Assembly (NCBI GenBank): GCA_003024785.1
Contig: PUQB01000456.1
Location: forward strand, 62,001 to 126,000
DNA length: 64,000 nt
Reading direction: 5' to 3'
Origin: Selaginella tamariscina
Lineage: Eukaryota > Streptophyta > Lycopodiopsida > Selaginellales > Selaginellaceae
Shown: in pieces, positions 24,000 through 37,375 of the stretch
Numbering within the stretch: position 1 is the first letter of the stretch
Layout: every line of letters starts with the position of its first letter
Program-made: the position numbers and the translations under genes
The notes under the pieces: model-generated
Told to the model about the DNA's origin: nothing
What the model saw: the letters and a program-made list of their open reading frames with translations, nothing else
The model's database searches: none

Positions 24000-26900
24000 T
24001 ACACAAGAACATCCACTTTCATAATAAAGTAGTGAGTATTTCAAACCAATGTGGAAACCAAAAATTCAACCCATCTCTAATGCCTCAATCGACAACCTTT
24101 ATATAGCTCGTATCTTAATTATCACTCTTATTATACTCATTCCCCAAAGAGCACATCATATTAAATGCTATTCAATAATTTCTAACTCTTTATCTCACTA
24201 AGTTTAAAATATCAAATTTAAAACTTAGTTTCCACGATAAGAGTCTTCTTGAACTCGTAATATTGCAAGCCTCCGTAATATTATATTTATTTTCAACTCT
24301 TAAACTGATTTTGTAAATATTTCTCAACACTTATACTGAAGTATAGCATTTCCACTAATTTGAGTAATTAATGTTTTTGATAAACATCTTTTTTTTTAAA
24401 CTAATCATTATTTCATAAACAGTTGCAATTTCGATATTGATACTTTCAAACTAATAATAATTGTCTTAATGTTCAAATCCCAAGTTTACTAACTAGTTGT
24501 TACATTAGCGGATATACCCTTACAATCGTATTAATTTATCGAAATGCTATATTTATAATATGGACATTGACTTAGTTGATAAGAAATCTTGAGATGGAAG
24601 TATAATGCTACTTCAGTATTCCGAAGAAATGTTTAAAGACTAAGAAGAATTATGAACTAGTGTTTGGTTCATCTAACTGATTTAGTAAGATATTATCTTC
24701 CACACTAATGTTATCATGACATTGAAGTGCCACACTAACTTCATATTTCAGTTATATATCATTTTAGCAGATCTCAGATATTTAGTTCATTACGTTAAAC
24801 TAAGATACACTATTTATTTTAAACACTTAGCAATCCACAAAGTACCTTAAGCAATGTATTGAGAAACGCCTCATTTTCTTAACTAACTTAAAAACATGTT
24901 TCAAGTTACAATACTAAGGTACTGCCTTACCAAAGTGTCAGACTCAAGTCCACTTAAATTAAATTCATGATTATGGCGATCATAACCAAATTTTAATATT
25001 GAGCACTCTAAACTCAATATTCAAAAGATATTATTCCATACTTTGCCAAGTCATTTATAACAAATCTTTGAAAGACCGTCACAAATACTTTCAAAGTGTA
25101 GTAGAATATAAATATCTCAATACATGAGGTGATAGAAAACTTCATATTCTCAAACCGAAGACCATAACCCTAAGAACATGAACCATAATAAGGGAGATCA
25201 TTTTTATAAGCTAATCTAACCACTGGATATCTCACTTTCAAGGATATTAAACCAAACTCAAGGAACACCATCAAACCTTGAGTCAAAAAAGTTTTACTTT
25301 TCCATATTTTAAAGGACTGACAATACATACTTTGTATGTTCTCTGAGTGCTCACATTTGTGACCATGATGCAAAGTCAAGAAATTGTCTTTTGAATAATC
25401 GTATTCGACTCTAAAATGAGATTGATATTGAAAACAAATACCAACTTCTAATGCCCACTGAATATAGACTATCTAAGGAGATACATGCACTTAAACCTCC
25501 CCAATGTATATCTAACCAGGTTCCGGCTCATTAACATCACCAAACATAACTTATTAAACTCAGTAAGTTTCCTTACTTAGTCAATAAGCAAAGTGGAGAA
25601 TCCCAATCATGCTTTTCTTAAGCAAGCAATCACCCTTATTTAAGAGCTTATCCCCACATTACAAACAATGTTACAAATTTGAAGTTTAAAGAGTTAATAA
25701 TGAAAATGCACAAGTGTGCACCGACCCCCCTCATTATGCAAGTCCTTCAATATTCAATAAACTAAAAAGTGTAAACATATGTTTTCAACATTTTCATTTC
25801 TGGTAGATCATGCCATCTACCTTGAACTATATCAATAAGAAAACAAAATCCTCAAGCTATTATCACAAGTCTCTCTCATGATTTCATATGAGACAACATC
25901 ATAATCAAGTTAGTCGAGCTAACTAACTTGAATATAAAGTGCACACTTACAACTAACTGAAGTTTCAAATTGTACATATTCAAATTAAGTGACTTGAACT
26001 TAGTAAACTATTTCACCTAATGTTACTTGTACCTAGCGTCATCAAAATTAAGTGAACATTAGACAATACTTTGATTACATTGGATCTTTAAACCAACTGC
26101 TTAACATATTCATCATATGTTAATATCCGACTTTTTATCGTTCCATAAGTTCATCACCATAGCCCACTTCTTGAGTTACACTCTTAAAGACATGCACTAT
26201 AGTGGGAACTTATTCTGCATTTTCTTTCAAAATGTAATGCTCATTCTTATATTTGAATATGCTCTATTTTTCGAAGTCAAAGACGCACATTTAAATATAA
26301 GTCTTTCCCACTTGAACACTACTGCCAAAACCGATATCGAATTTGACATAAGTCAAAACTCAATGGATGTTGTCACGTTCTTAATCATGTGTTATCCAAC
26401 TTTATACACCTTAAAGAAAAAGAAAAAATTTCAATAATGTGTAGACTTAGGATATCACAAGACCCACCTCACAAGACTTAGTTTGTAAGCCAGAACAAAT
26501 TAACATGCCATGTCTTGTGGAAATATATGATAAAATAACTTGGACAACCATAAGGTAAAATAACCTGGCATACAACTTGAAAGTTAACTTTCAAGTGCTA
26601 CTTTTAACATTCGAGTCCATAACCCCACCCACTTATGAAGTAGGTGTACTCTGAAGAGTTATAATCTTAGGACCAACTCTCCGCGCAAAATTCAAACATC
26701 AGCCAAAAGTGATAAAGTATTTCAAAAATTTAGAACTAACTAGACCTTAAACATACTACAACTTTAGGTAGTTCTACTGTCCACAGAGAATAGGCCCTGA
26801 TATCAATTGTCAGAGTTTTAATTTGAAGGACCAACACGTGGCTGCCAAGTGGCCTTCCGGCGTCATCACCATGTGTGAGCAACGCTAAATTTTTCAAGAT

Positions 26901-28456
26901 GACCCCAAGAGTTTAACTTAGATGCCCAATTAAGCATAAGACTTAAAGTCCTATCCTAGAATGACCATCCTCTAAACCCCGAGTAGACTTTAGGAGTTCT
27001 GTCACAATAAACCTAGACATGCTCATGCTATAACCCCATAAAGAGATGTGTCTCAACATACCCTCATGACAAAGCTAAGGCATTGTCACTTTCCCCTTGA
27101 GAATCACCCTCATTTTGGGAATACAACCCCTTTAGGGCTATATAGGTACCCTGAACCGCGATTAACCCCTAAGGGTTTTGAGTGGCCAAGTCATACCCTA
27201 GACCTAGGGCTAGTATTTAGTGAGGACACGAGTGTTTTGCTAAGCAAACTCCCTAAGGCTAGGTTTGAATAATCCTAAGTACATGACCTTGCAAGTGTCT
27301 CATGACATGACTTCTGCTAATGGGCTTAAGTTGTTCAACCTTAGATCCTAAGGAGAACACCCCCTAACCAGGTGTGCCAAAGCACACCTAGTTACAAGAC
27401 CTAACCTCCCTTGAGTGGATGCTAAGGTTTAGCACCCTAGTGTCCAGCCCTTGGCAACAAACCCATGACACGACCCCAAAGGGCGTGCCTAAAGCGTTGT
27501 ATCGTGTGACGTCTAGCCCAGTGTCACATCTCCATGTGAACTACCTTCCACGATGTGGGTTATCATGTCATAGCCCTTAGATTTAAGAGTTGCACCAAGT
27601 GCCACAAGCGTGGCTCCTAAATGCCAACTCTAGAATCCCTTAGTGAACCCTCAGGAATTGGGTAACGTGAACCGGTCAAACAAGATCCCACACCCATAAT
27701 TGAACAAGGACACAAATGTGCCTTGCTTGGCCATGAGTGCCTACACCTAGCTTGATATGGAGGAGGAGGCTGAAGACAAGCCTCAACCTCTACCTCTTGT
27801 AACGTGCAGTCTGACAATATCTCCATGCACATATTTGCCAATGTTAAGGGTAAGCTACCCCAAGGTGATACTTACCTTTATCTAGAAGTTAGGGTGGCAC
27901 AACAAAGGGTTGTACCTTAATGACATAAGCTAAAGCTTGCACTGGTAAAAGAGCAACGAACTCAGTCATGAACCCAGGAGCTCTCCCACTACATACTCTA
28001 CCTTATTTATGTGACAAAGCCCCCCCCTGTTTCCTATATGTGTAATTGGGCTGGCACGAAATTCCAGTCCTTAGTTATGAGACGAGTTTAACTAACCTAA
28101 ACTCCCACCCCTAAACCCTACCCAAGGGGGTGGGGATTTAAGGGCGTGTGTTAGGGCAGCCCTAGGGTTAGGTCAACCCTAGGGGTGTTCCTAACCCTAC
28201 TTGACACGCCGAACTCATCTTCATTAATTAATCATCTTAACTAGAACATTAAAATCAAGGGTGGATTTTCTAAAAGTTAAAGTTTAGCTTTGCCTAAAGT
28301 TTCTTATAAATATCTAATGACACCTGGCCGGAACATCACAATACCCAAGTGCACTAAGTGGACATGTTTCCTATTACATATGGGTCCATCAACATAGTAC
28401 AATAAGTAATAACAGTTATGTCCAAAGTAAAAAAGAGTCATAGTAAAACTATGTAT
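24000..28456 (-). mobile_element. Non-coding LTR element (LARD type), minus strand, truncated fossil
   Basis: The 5' LTR lies at 28456-26808 in reverse orientation. It is followed by a methionine-tRNA-type primer site (reverse strand TGATATCAGGGCC at about 26792-26804) and an internal region that runs to about 24000. This internal region matches 49336-52290 of the younger copy over most of its length: GCGCGGAGAG, then TAAGTGGGTG, at its start and AGATGGGTTGAATTT at its end. The other LTR is missing. The internal part has no gag or pol in either copy. The element is clearly older than the copy at 47.7 kb. Confidence 0.8.
26808..28456 (-). repeat. LTR of the minus-strand non-coding element
   Basis: About 1.65 kb, reverse orientation. 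It is homologous along its length to 47704-49335, including the C8 run near 28020 that corresponds to the variable G tract. Confidence 0.8.
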
Positions 28457-30942
28457 CATTCATCATTGTGCAAAAAGTTGTTGAAGCATTGCACAATTCA
28501 AATGGCAAGACTAGAAACTTGAATGATTCATAACATGTTCAAAAAGTGGTCTTCTCAATGTCATTATGTACTAACCAAATCTGATGATACCTAAATCTCA
28601 AATTTATTCTTGAAAAATACTTTATTTTCAATAATTTATCAAACAAGTCATCCACTTGCGAAAGAGGATACTCATTTTTTATAGTTATTACATTCAACAC
28701 TTGATAATTCACACACATCCATAGCGTATCATCTTTTTTCATTATAAACATAATTGATGCACCATACGGTGATTGGCTAGGCCAATATGTTCTAACTAAC
28801 CAACTTTGTTAAATGTCTCTTCAATTTCATCAACTCTTAAGGATTTAACAAATAAGGGGATCTTGCTAAAGGAGATGAACCTGGAGAATCTTTTTTTTAT
28901 GATCCACACCTCGATGATAGCTCAAGTGGTAAGTCTTCTGACAACACGTCTTTAAATATGTTTAAGACTTCCAAAATAGGATTAGGAATAGGTTCTTAAC
29001 CCACTTCTATCTTAACTTCATTGGTATCTAAAACCATCATAAGAAAATACATGTTATTTACATTTAACCACTTTATGCAACTTTGTCAAGGTAAGGAACA
29101 TAAGATTCCAATCAGTGTCTTCATCTTGATTGTCGTTTTCTTGCAACCCTTCTTTGTTTCGAGTATAATCCGATTATCATTTGATTCCCTCATCTCGACC
29201 ACATGCTTGTTAAACCAATCCATGCCCCACAAAGTCAAACCCTGTTATATTCAAGACAACTAAGTTTTTTTACCTTCCAATAATTTGGATAGGAAATGCC
29301 CTCACTATATTGTTAATATTTTAAGAGCCTTTACCAAATTTGATTTTTATTTTATTACATTTAAATTCAATCAACGAGCTAAATTAGTTGATATAAAGTT
29401 GTATGTTACTTTTGTGTCGATCATTATTCAAACTCGGTCCCCTCGTAATTTTCCTATCATATATAACAAATGGTTAGTCTTGTCTTGAATAGAAAACAAG
29501 TCAGGTTGTGTTTGATACAACAATACCTTTTTTGATTCTTTTTTTGAATCTTCAAGTGTTTTAGGTTCAACAACTTTCTCTTCTACCATCGCCTTCAACT
29601 ATCCCAACATTCTTTAGTAAAATGACCAAACTTATTGTAATTATAGCATTTTTGAGCTCTGCTTGCAATTGTAGGGAGCAAACTTTGAGGTCAAGTCCTT
29701 AGCTTGCTGAGGTGGTGGTAAGGCTAACGGTTTTTGAGATCCGTTGGGCTTGTTAACATGTCCAAAAATTTTGAACTGCCACAAAGGATTTGCACTTCAA
29801 ACTAATGGTGACCGAGTGAATCGTTTATCAAACCTCCTTCACTTGAGATGTTGGAGGATAACTCCATGGTTTAGGTTTTGGTTTATGCCTTTATTGTACA
29901 AGTTTTTTAACTACATGCTATTATCATTCAAGTTAGCCATTAAGCAACTTCGAGCTTCATTATCACTCATGTTTGGGACCAATCGCCATACACTTTCAAA
30001 TAGATAAACACAGTCCATTGGGCTTCCGAAGTCCTTGTTTATAAATTAAAAATCAACACACAATCACAATCCAAGATCATCCGACATATATTGCTTTTTG
30101 ATCTTCTTTTTCATGAGTCTCAACTATTTGGTATCCTTGCTCACCTTTAACAATTCTCCCACCAAGTTTTTGCTTCTCTTTGAGAAAACTGCTTGACACA
30201 TGTAACATTTTTTGTCTTTTTCACAAAAGTGGCCTCAAATACTTTCTATATCATACACATCAATACCAGAACTTTTTAATCTTTTGAACACACAAATTCA
30301 AGGCTTGACCAGTTTGAACTTATTGGGACACCACCATCTTCGTCTATTGAAGAATCTGATTTAAAGGAATCTAACTCTGAATCATGCTTTTTCCTTTTTT
30401 TGTGTATCTGGATGCGGAACAAACGGTACTGCAAATTTGAACGGCAACATTATTGATTCGATCGTTCAACCATAAACATCCCTCATCATTATTTCTCACC
30501 AACCAAATTGTGGTCTAACCCTTGAGGGTCAACCTAGGTTAGCTTCATCCATTCTCATTTTGAGTCTTTGTGACAACCCTTTTACCTTAGGCTCGGTTGC
30601 TTTCTCTTGCTCATCGTATTGAACCTTAGCTTCAAACACTTAGAAATATGTTTGGAATATCCCAATACAAGTTGGAAATACCCTGCACAGGTTGTACCCA
30701 CACCATTAGCTTAAATTAGCATAAGACTTTTGGACATACATAAAATCTCTCGCCAACTTGCTGAGAAGTGTTCTCCAAAGATTAATACTCAACATGATTA
30801 AACTCTCTATACAGAATACATACATGTCAACCAAAAGTGATAGAGTAATTCAAGAATTTAGAGTTTATCTAAACACTAAAACACCTTATGACTTTAGGCA
30901 GTCTTATTAACTATAGAGAACTTTCTCTAATACCAATTATTA
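28457..30942 (-). mobile_element. 5' half of a gypsy retrotransposon, minus strand, fossil
   Basis: Read on the minus strand from 30942: a primer site resembling TTGGTATTAGAGAA; a leader homologous to that of the non-coding elements (compare 30820-30940 with 26690-26806); a gag region with a zinc knuckle of the type CYNYNKFGHFTKECW (about 29605-29650); a protease-like stretch (about 29080-29260); and a reverse transcriptase fragment (about 28530-28890, with CVNYQVLN and YPLSQVDDLFD). RNase H and integrase are absent. Directly after RT comes the LTR of the neighbouring non-coding element. It is broken several times. Confidence 0.75.
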
Positions 30943-31710
30943 AGTTTTTACTTGGTGCCATGAAGATGGCTTTGCCAAATGCCAACCCTGGAATTCCTCT
31001 CTAGAAACCCCAAATGATGGCACACAATACATCTCTTGAGGTTAACGTCAAGGGGTTGGATACTCTAGTAGGCAGGCATACTTGTGCTCACATCAAGGTG
31101 CTAAACTTTGAGCATCGACTCAAGGAGGTTAGGTTTTTAATTAGGTGTGCTAATGGCACACTTGGCTAGGGGGGGTTTCTCCTTGGGATTAAGCTCATTG
31201 GTAGGCCCTTTTGTAAGGCACTTGTGGGGTTGTGTTTAGGGTTATCCAAAACTTACCCTTGGTGAGTTTGCTTAGTAAAACACTCATGTTTGCCTATGGT
31301 GCACACTTGTGTCCTTAAGGTATGACTTATTACTAAAACCTTAGGGGTTATTCGTGGTATAAGCACCCTTGTCACCTTAAAGAGGTTACTCCTGAGGATG
31401 ATTCTCAAGGAGTAAGTCACGATGTCTCGGCTCAGTTGTGGGGTATGTGCAAGGCATGATGGGAGTCCTTGCTGGTGAAAAATGTGACTTTTCCTTGAGT
31501 GTAACGCCCGCTTTAGCGAAAACTAGGTATGCTTGAAGGATAGTCATTCTAGGGGGACTTAGGGCTAGGACCCTATGTCTTGTGCCTAATTTAGCATATG
31601 AGTCATGCTCTAGGGGTTGTCTTAGAAGACTTGGCATTGTTTCACACATAGAATTGCGCTGGAAGGCTATGTTTGCCAAGTGTTAACCCTCTGGGTTAAA
31701 ATTATGACAC
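30943..31710. repeat. Mosaic LTR fragment
   Basis: The first 75 bp read as the reversed end of the short LTR form. The rest (about 31030-31710) reads forward and matches the 3' half of the long LTR (about 48650-49335). This is a rearranged junction of the same LTR family. Confidence 0.6.
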
Positions 31711-33678
31711 TAATGGATTCCTAAACCTATAAGTATTATGCATTTATACAGAAATGTAACTTTGCTTATGTAAACCTTAAATTTTGATTTTGCGAGAAAG
31801 TGTTATAAGTTGTTTTAAATTTGTTTATAACTTGTAAAATAGCATAGGGGGCGCACCATACTTTTTTATAAACGATAACACCCAATTTAATGTCGCTCCT
31901 AATGTAAACATTATATAGGAAAGTGAAGATTTGAAGACAAGGGTTTCTTCATTTGTATCATTTTATCTGAAAGATACAGATCTAGATTTGAGTGGGAAAT
32001 TAAAAGCATTTTTAATTTTAACATGTTAGACTAATAATACTTATGTTAAAATTTTAAATTTTATATGATAAAAAATTCAAGATGAGTTGACACAAGTGAC
32101 TGACTCTCTAACAATATTGCACACGATTCTAATGCTTTTTAAAATTGCATTTAATGCATTTAACATTAGCAATTGATTCAAATTATATAATTATATGAAA
32201 TTCGAATAATTATTCTACATTTGTTTATAATAGGATTTTCTTAATATTTTCTTATTATTCTAAGAATATTTTAATATTAAACCTTATTATCAATATTAAA
32301 TCAATATATATTATTTAACTTTATATAATTATACAATAGATAATATGATATATTATTATGTATCATTTAAAATATATCTAGTGTGTAATTAATATTATTT
32401 CACTTTATTTCAATGTTTCTTTACACACTATATAGACACAATACAAATTTTACATATACATGCACACCCATTAAAAACACCCATAGAGACTATGCACACA
32501 CATACACATGCGATGAGTGGATAACAATATAAATAATGTTTAGGATCTAGCATCTAGCTTTGTGTTTAGGGTTTAGGGTTTAAACCCCAAATCAAGCATT
32601 TATCGTTACACACACTCTACACTGGGTTTACATATACACACACAAATATTTGTAGACTTCCACATGCATACAACACACATGTTAAAAAACATCCAATTGT
32701 GGGGCTTAGTGTTTAGGGTTTAAACCCTAAATCGAGTGTGAATAGGGTCTAAAGTAAATGTAATTAAATATTTATATAAATGTGCATGGATTTAGTTTGT
32801 ATGTCTTAAAGATTATACACTATACATTATATATATTATGTGCTACAATTGCATTAAACTATGTTTTAATATCACTTTGTCATTTTAAATTATAATAAGG
32901 TAAAATTCAAATATATGTATACAATTTTAATATATGGGCAAATTATAATTTATATTTTAAAAAATGATTGTGATATTAATAGCTACTTGACTATAATCAA
33001 TTTTTTATATGTGTTTTCTTATGCATTTTTATATGAATAATAGACTTTTATACATATATTAAAATTTAATAATAAAATACTTGCATTAGGTTTAAATCCT
33101 AAATTCAACATTTATATATATATACATTAATTGTAGGGTTTAAACATATATTGGGGTGTAGGGCTTAGTGTATAAGCTCAAGGGACTACAGTAAAGAATT
33201 TAAATCATAAATCAAACAATTAATAATATGTGATTGTGATCATATATTTAGTGTTGATAATGTTCACACAATTTTAAAATTGGCTTATTGCCCATGTGGC
33301 ATACTGAGATAAATAATTGATTGGAAATGAACCACGAGGCCTAGCTGGGGAGATCTATTACTTCTCAAAAGCATCATGTTAAACGCATGTATGATTCATA
33401 TATATTGTGCGTATGTGTGTCTCACAAATGTAATATGTATGTATGTGTGTGTATATATATATGTGTGTGTACTATGTATGTATGTCTATGTATATGTGTG
33501 TGTTGTGTGTACGTGAAAACTTAACATTTCACAAACACACATATGTTAAACCCTGCATAATCCATATTTTTGTGTATGTGATACACTCACACATTTACAC
33601 ACCCACACACCCCAAAACACAGTAAACTTATTAAAGATTATGATAATATAACAGAGAATATCTGTTTAGGATTAATAT
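31711..33678 (-). repeat. AT-rich dispersed repeat, inverted copy of 60.4-62.8 kb
   Basis: The reverse complement of about 31830-32420 aligns by eye with about 61490-62830. Shared blocks include AACATAAGTATTATYRGTCT, TTTAATTTCCCACTCAAAT and GATATTAAACTGGGTG-like text. It continues into telomere-like TTTAGGG stretches (32560-32590 and 32710-32735) and a GT/AT microsatellite (33400-33510), as the 60-62 kb copy does. No coding is seen. The family is unknown. Confidence 0.6.
32560..32590. repeat. Short interstitial telomere-type repeat
   Basis: GTTTAGGGTTTAGGGTTT, about two and a half TTTAGGG units. A similar shorter stretch lies at about 32710-32735. Confidence 0.7.
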
Positions 33679-34070
33679 TGTTAAAATTTTTACTTGGTGC
33701 CACAAAGGCGACTTGTCAGGTGCCAACCCTAGAACCCCTCTCTTAAAACCCCACGAAATCTGATAAAGTAACATGTATTAAAAACCTAACCCTTAAGAAC
33801 TTAAGCCCCTAACTAACCAAGTCCATAAACAAGGCTCACCTTATGAATCAAGATATGCAGACTAACGACACTTAGCTTTGCGTGGTTGAGGTGGCCAAAG
33901 CAAGGCCTCAACCACTAATTCTACATAACGTGGACTCAGGCAATGCCTTTGAGTTTGCGAGCAAGTTTTCAGCCCAAGAATTTGACTCACTCCTTGAAGT
34001 AACACACCCTTGTCACAAAGGCAAGATCCTGCCCACGATAGGTGCCTTAGCACCTTATGTTCGCTAAAAA
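33679..34070 (-). repeat. Reversed LTR fragment of the same gypsy/LARD family
   Basis: It begins TGTTAAAA (the reverse of an LTR end) and matches 43481-43800 in order. It is cut off where the LINE fossil begins. Confidence 0.65.
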
Positions 34071-36006
34071 CTCTCAGCTCGTTGTTGAAACTTTTGCGTC
34101 TGCAGACCATGTCCCATAGCTGGAACTGATGGAGTGATACCGTCTCCAGAGCTCCAGGGGTGCACTCCGTAACCATTAAACGGGTTATATGCCGGTTATC
34201 CGCCATGGCCGACCGGATCAGGAATATTCTGATGTGGTGCGGCAGAGATGGGCATCAACGGCAAACCCAGGAAAGCTCGGGTTCCTCCCCAGTTAGCCCG
34301 AAAACCGGAGTGACAACTGGTAACAGCTTTGCAGCGCTCACGGCGGATGAGGGGAAGGACACACCAGCTATCGGCGGCTAGGCCGATAAAGCTGAACCGT
34401 CAGAGACGTACGACTTCAAGGGTGCCGCCGAGAATAAAGTGGGAGGAGACATGATGGTCGAACAGTGTCGGAGCCCACACCAGGAGAGAAGAGCAAATTG
34501 GTGGCCGAGGACAAAGAAACAAGTACTGCTTTGAAGCGGGTATACCCGAGAGGGTGGTGCCCGTGATGTATGGCTAATTGCTCCGGCTTTTCAGAAGAGC
34601 GTGAATTATTTATAACGAAGGTGATGGTTGCGGACACATGGCTCCCGGCTCCTCATCGTTTTGATGATTAGCTAACTTGGAACGCGAATGGCAAGCAACC
34701 AGAAATATCGTTCGACCTTCCCTACGTTGACTGCTGACACGTGGTGTTACTGCATTCGACGTAAGGAAGGTCGAAGATTTCCACTGGACCCGTAAGGAGA
34801 AGTTAACGAATGTGAGACGGCATTAAGACTAGCACTGGGAGTGTGCGATACGTGCCTAATTGCCCACGGTTTATTTGGGCTGGCGTCTTGCGGGGTGGAA
34901 GAGAATCAGCAAGCGGTTGGAACAACTGCACCTATCGGGATGGTTCTGAACACGGACACGCAAGATGGCAAGGGTTCAGTGTGTCTGACCACGCTCCTTG
35001 TCGGTGTGAATCACCAACCGTCAGCTGTGCGTAGACCGTCAGCAATCACGGGGATTTGTGAGGTGATGATTCACTTGGAGGAAGAAGAAGTACCTTCCCT
35101 GGGTATGTGTCGAGATACTGCCGGCGGATTCGAGCGGTGAGGAGCCAAGCGTGTGAAAGACTGCGGAGTAAGCACCCTGGTTAGTGGTAAGACAGGAAGC
35201 CCTTTCTCATTCCAGCTTTTGAAGGGGACTGTTTGATCTCCGGTGGTACAGGAGTGAGCGTAAGCTAGATGCAGAATTCTATTGGGTGATTCGCCCAGCG
35301 ATCAAGGGTAAGCCGATCTTTGGACTGGGCAATGCGGACGGAACGCTTCGGGAGGATGTGGATGGGATGTTGGAGCATGCAAGCATGGAGATGGTTGGAA
35401 AATGTGGTGCTGACCGATGGGAACACCATCACTTCCTGTCGCAGCCCTGGGAAAGGATTCACGGATGGCTTGATTACACTGATATCCAAGGAAGTAGGAT
35501 CCGGCGATCCATATCTATTCTGGACGCGAAAGCTCTAACCAACCGCATGCAGCTCATCATGCGGGTGACGCTCAGAATGGCTTCCTGAAGGGGAGACAGC
35601 TGTACGGACGATGATACTGGCGAGTGAGATGGTGGCAGCGGCTGCAAGACCGAGAGTTCAGGGAGGCAGCACGAGCGTTGATGACAATCATCAATGATGG
35701 TAGATCCTGTTCTGCTCCCACAGTGCAATGGGCTGAAGATCCAAGCATACCGCCCGTTCAGGGTACCTCTTTCAGCGGAACCCAGATCGGCTGTTTCTAC
35801 ATGAGCTGCATTGGAATCTCTCTCAGCGACACAGGGAGTCAAAAATGCTGTTCAGCGACACAGGGAGTCAAAATGCTGTTCAGGAGGTGGCAGGGGAAGG
35901 GGTTACGGACGGTAGGCTTGGATCGTCAGAAAAGCTTAAGATGCGTTAGGAGAGCAGGGCAGGTGACTTGGTTCGAGTCGAAGAAAAATTAAAAAATAAA
36001 AAACTT
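34071..36006 (+). mobile_element. LINE (non-LTR retrotransposon) remnant
   Basis: Pieces in order: an ORF1-like stretch with GNSFAALTADE (about 34320); the end of an APE-type endonuclease with SVSDHAP (about 34976-34998); and the first reverse transcriptase blocks, with SISILDAKALTNRMQLIMRVT (about 35512-35570) and, after frame changes, GRQLYG. It ends in an A-rich tail (about 35983-36004). The coding frames switch often and most of RT is missing, so the copy is internally deleted. A tandem duplication of about 32 bp lies at 35820-35883. The left end falls inside an LTR fragment. The tail ends about 80 bp before the ATG of the next gene. Confidence 0.7.
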
Positions 36007-36084
36007 TTTGACGAGAAATAGATAGGAGGATTAGGTTTCGGTCATGTGGGAAATGCAAATATTCTAGTATATCCTGAGGTTTTC

Positions 36085-36664
36085 ATGGTGGTCGCAGGAG
36101 CGAAGGAATCCTTAAACACATTAGTCTTTGTGTACGGCACATTGAAGAGAGGACTCGGCAACGCATGGCTTATGCAAGAGCTTGAACAAGAGGATCATGT
36201 CTGCTTCATGGGGAGCGCAAGCACCGAACGTGAATACCCGCTGATTTGCGGACCTTTCCAGGTCCCCTTCCTTCTCAATTTCCCTTGCACGGGCCATCGG
36301 GTGCAAGGTGAAGTTTACATGGTCGATAACTTTGCTCTCGCCAAGCTGGATGAGCTGGAAGGGGTGAGCAAAGGCCACTATGAACGACGACCCCTTGTTC
36401 TTCACAACAATGACGACTTGTGAGAAATCTAAATCATCCTCTTATGTTTCTAATAAAACATGTTCTGCAGCTTTATGGCCGATGCTTACTTTGCTGCTTC
36501 CGGATATGCTGCAAAGCTTCTGAAAGCTCCTCATTTAACAAATCTACAGCACCAAGGAGGCAGCCAGGTATGTTAAGCGCGGGGATCGACCCCAAGGTGT
36601 CACATTTCTGGAGCATGTGCAGGATTTCATTTGCAGCCTAGACTCTACCGCTCATCTTCTATGA
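36085..36664 (+). CDS. Gamma-glutamylaminecyclotransferase-like protein (AIG2/GGACT family)
   Basis: This is a small cytosolic protein of the gamma-glutamyl cyclotransferase fold, related to plant AIG2-like proteins (Arabidopsis At3g02910 type). Exon 1 (36085-36419) has FVYGTLKRGLGNAWL, the substrate loop, then YPLICGPFQVPFLLN and the catalytic region LDELEGVSKGHYERRPL. A 51-bp intron (36420-36470) follows. Exon 2 gives MADAYFAASGYAAKLLKAPH and then, in another frame, YSTKEAARYVKRGDRPQG, which matches the family's NEARGYVKRNDRPQ end. So one single-base slip is needed near 36540-36550; without it the protein ends about 30 residues early. The ATG at 36085 is chosen because the family starts a few residues before YGTLK. 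It may be a functional gene with an assembly error, or a young pseudogene. A LINE tail lies just upstream. Confidence 0.85.
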
Positions 36665-37033
36665 GTGCATACATACTTCATTACACTCTTTCAATACATC
36701 ATCCTTGAAAGTTGATTATACTTTTATGTAGCTATCTGTTACCCCGTGACAAGAATATTTATTCGTGGCAGGTTTAGCTATATATATATATATGAAAAGC
36801 TTTATAAAAATTACTATTTAATATGCTCTATATTATTTACATATTATTAGTTCTTTATATTATTTATATTTTATTTATTTGTACATATTTATATATAGTG
36901 ATTAAATTTGATTGTAGGTGCACACGTATGTAAAGTAACTACATGTATACATTTGTACACCCAAAGTGACATGTGGACGGTGATTTGGTATTATGTGTCC
37001 ATGTCATGACTTCGTGGCTAGTAGAAGACTTTA
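36665..37033. other. Intergenic spacer before the Harbinger element
   Basis: AT-rich, with a (TA)n run at about 36778-36792. No gene seen. Confidence 0.6.
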
Positions 37034-37375
37034 GGGGCCTCCGCACCCACTTTTTTTGACACTTTTTGGCTAAAAAAGTGCAAAAGTTGGTTCTGCACCA
37101 TGCAGAGTTAAAAGAAAAGCTTATTTTTCTGCTAAAAAAATAAAAGGAATCTTACATTTAGGGCTGGTTTTGCATTTATTTCTGGCATATACTCAAGCAT
37201 ATGCCAAAAAAATAAAAGATTCCCCTCAAAAAATAAACGTCCTCTGGAGGACGTTTATTTTTTAAAAGTCACTTTTTTCCTGCCACGCTGGCGACACATC
37301 AGCTTTTTTTTTTTAGGGTTCTTGAGAAATGGGGTCGGGCCACATCTCGCCCATCTCCAGATTGATTCAGGGAGG

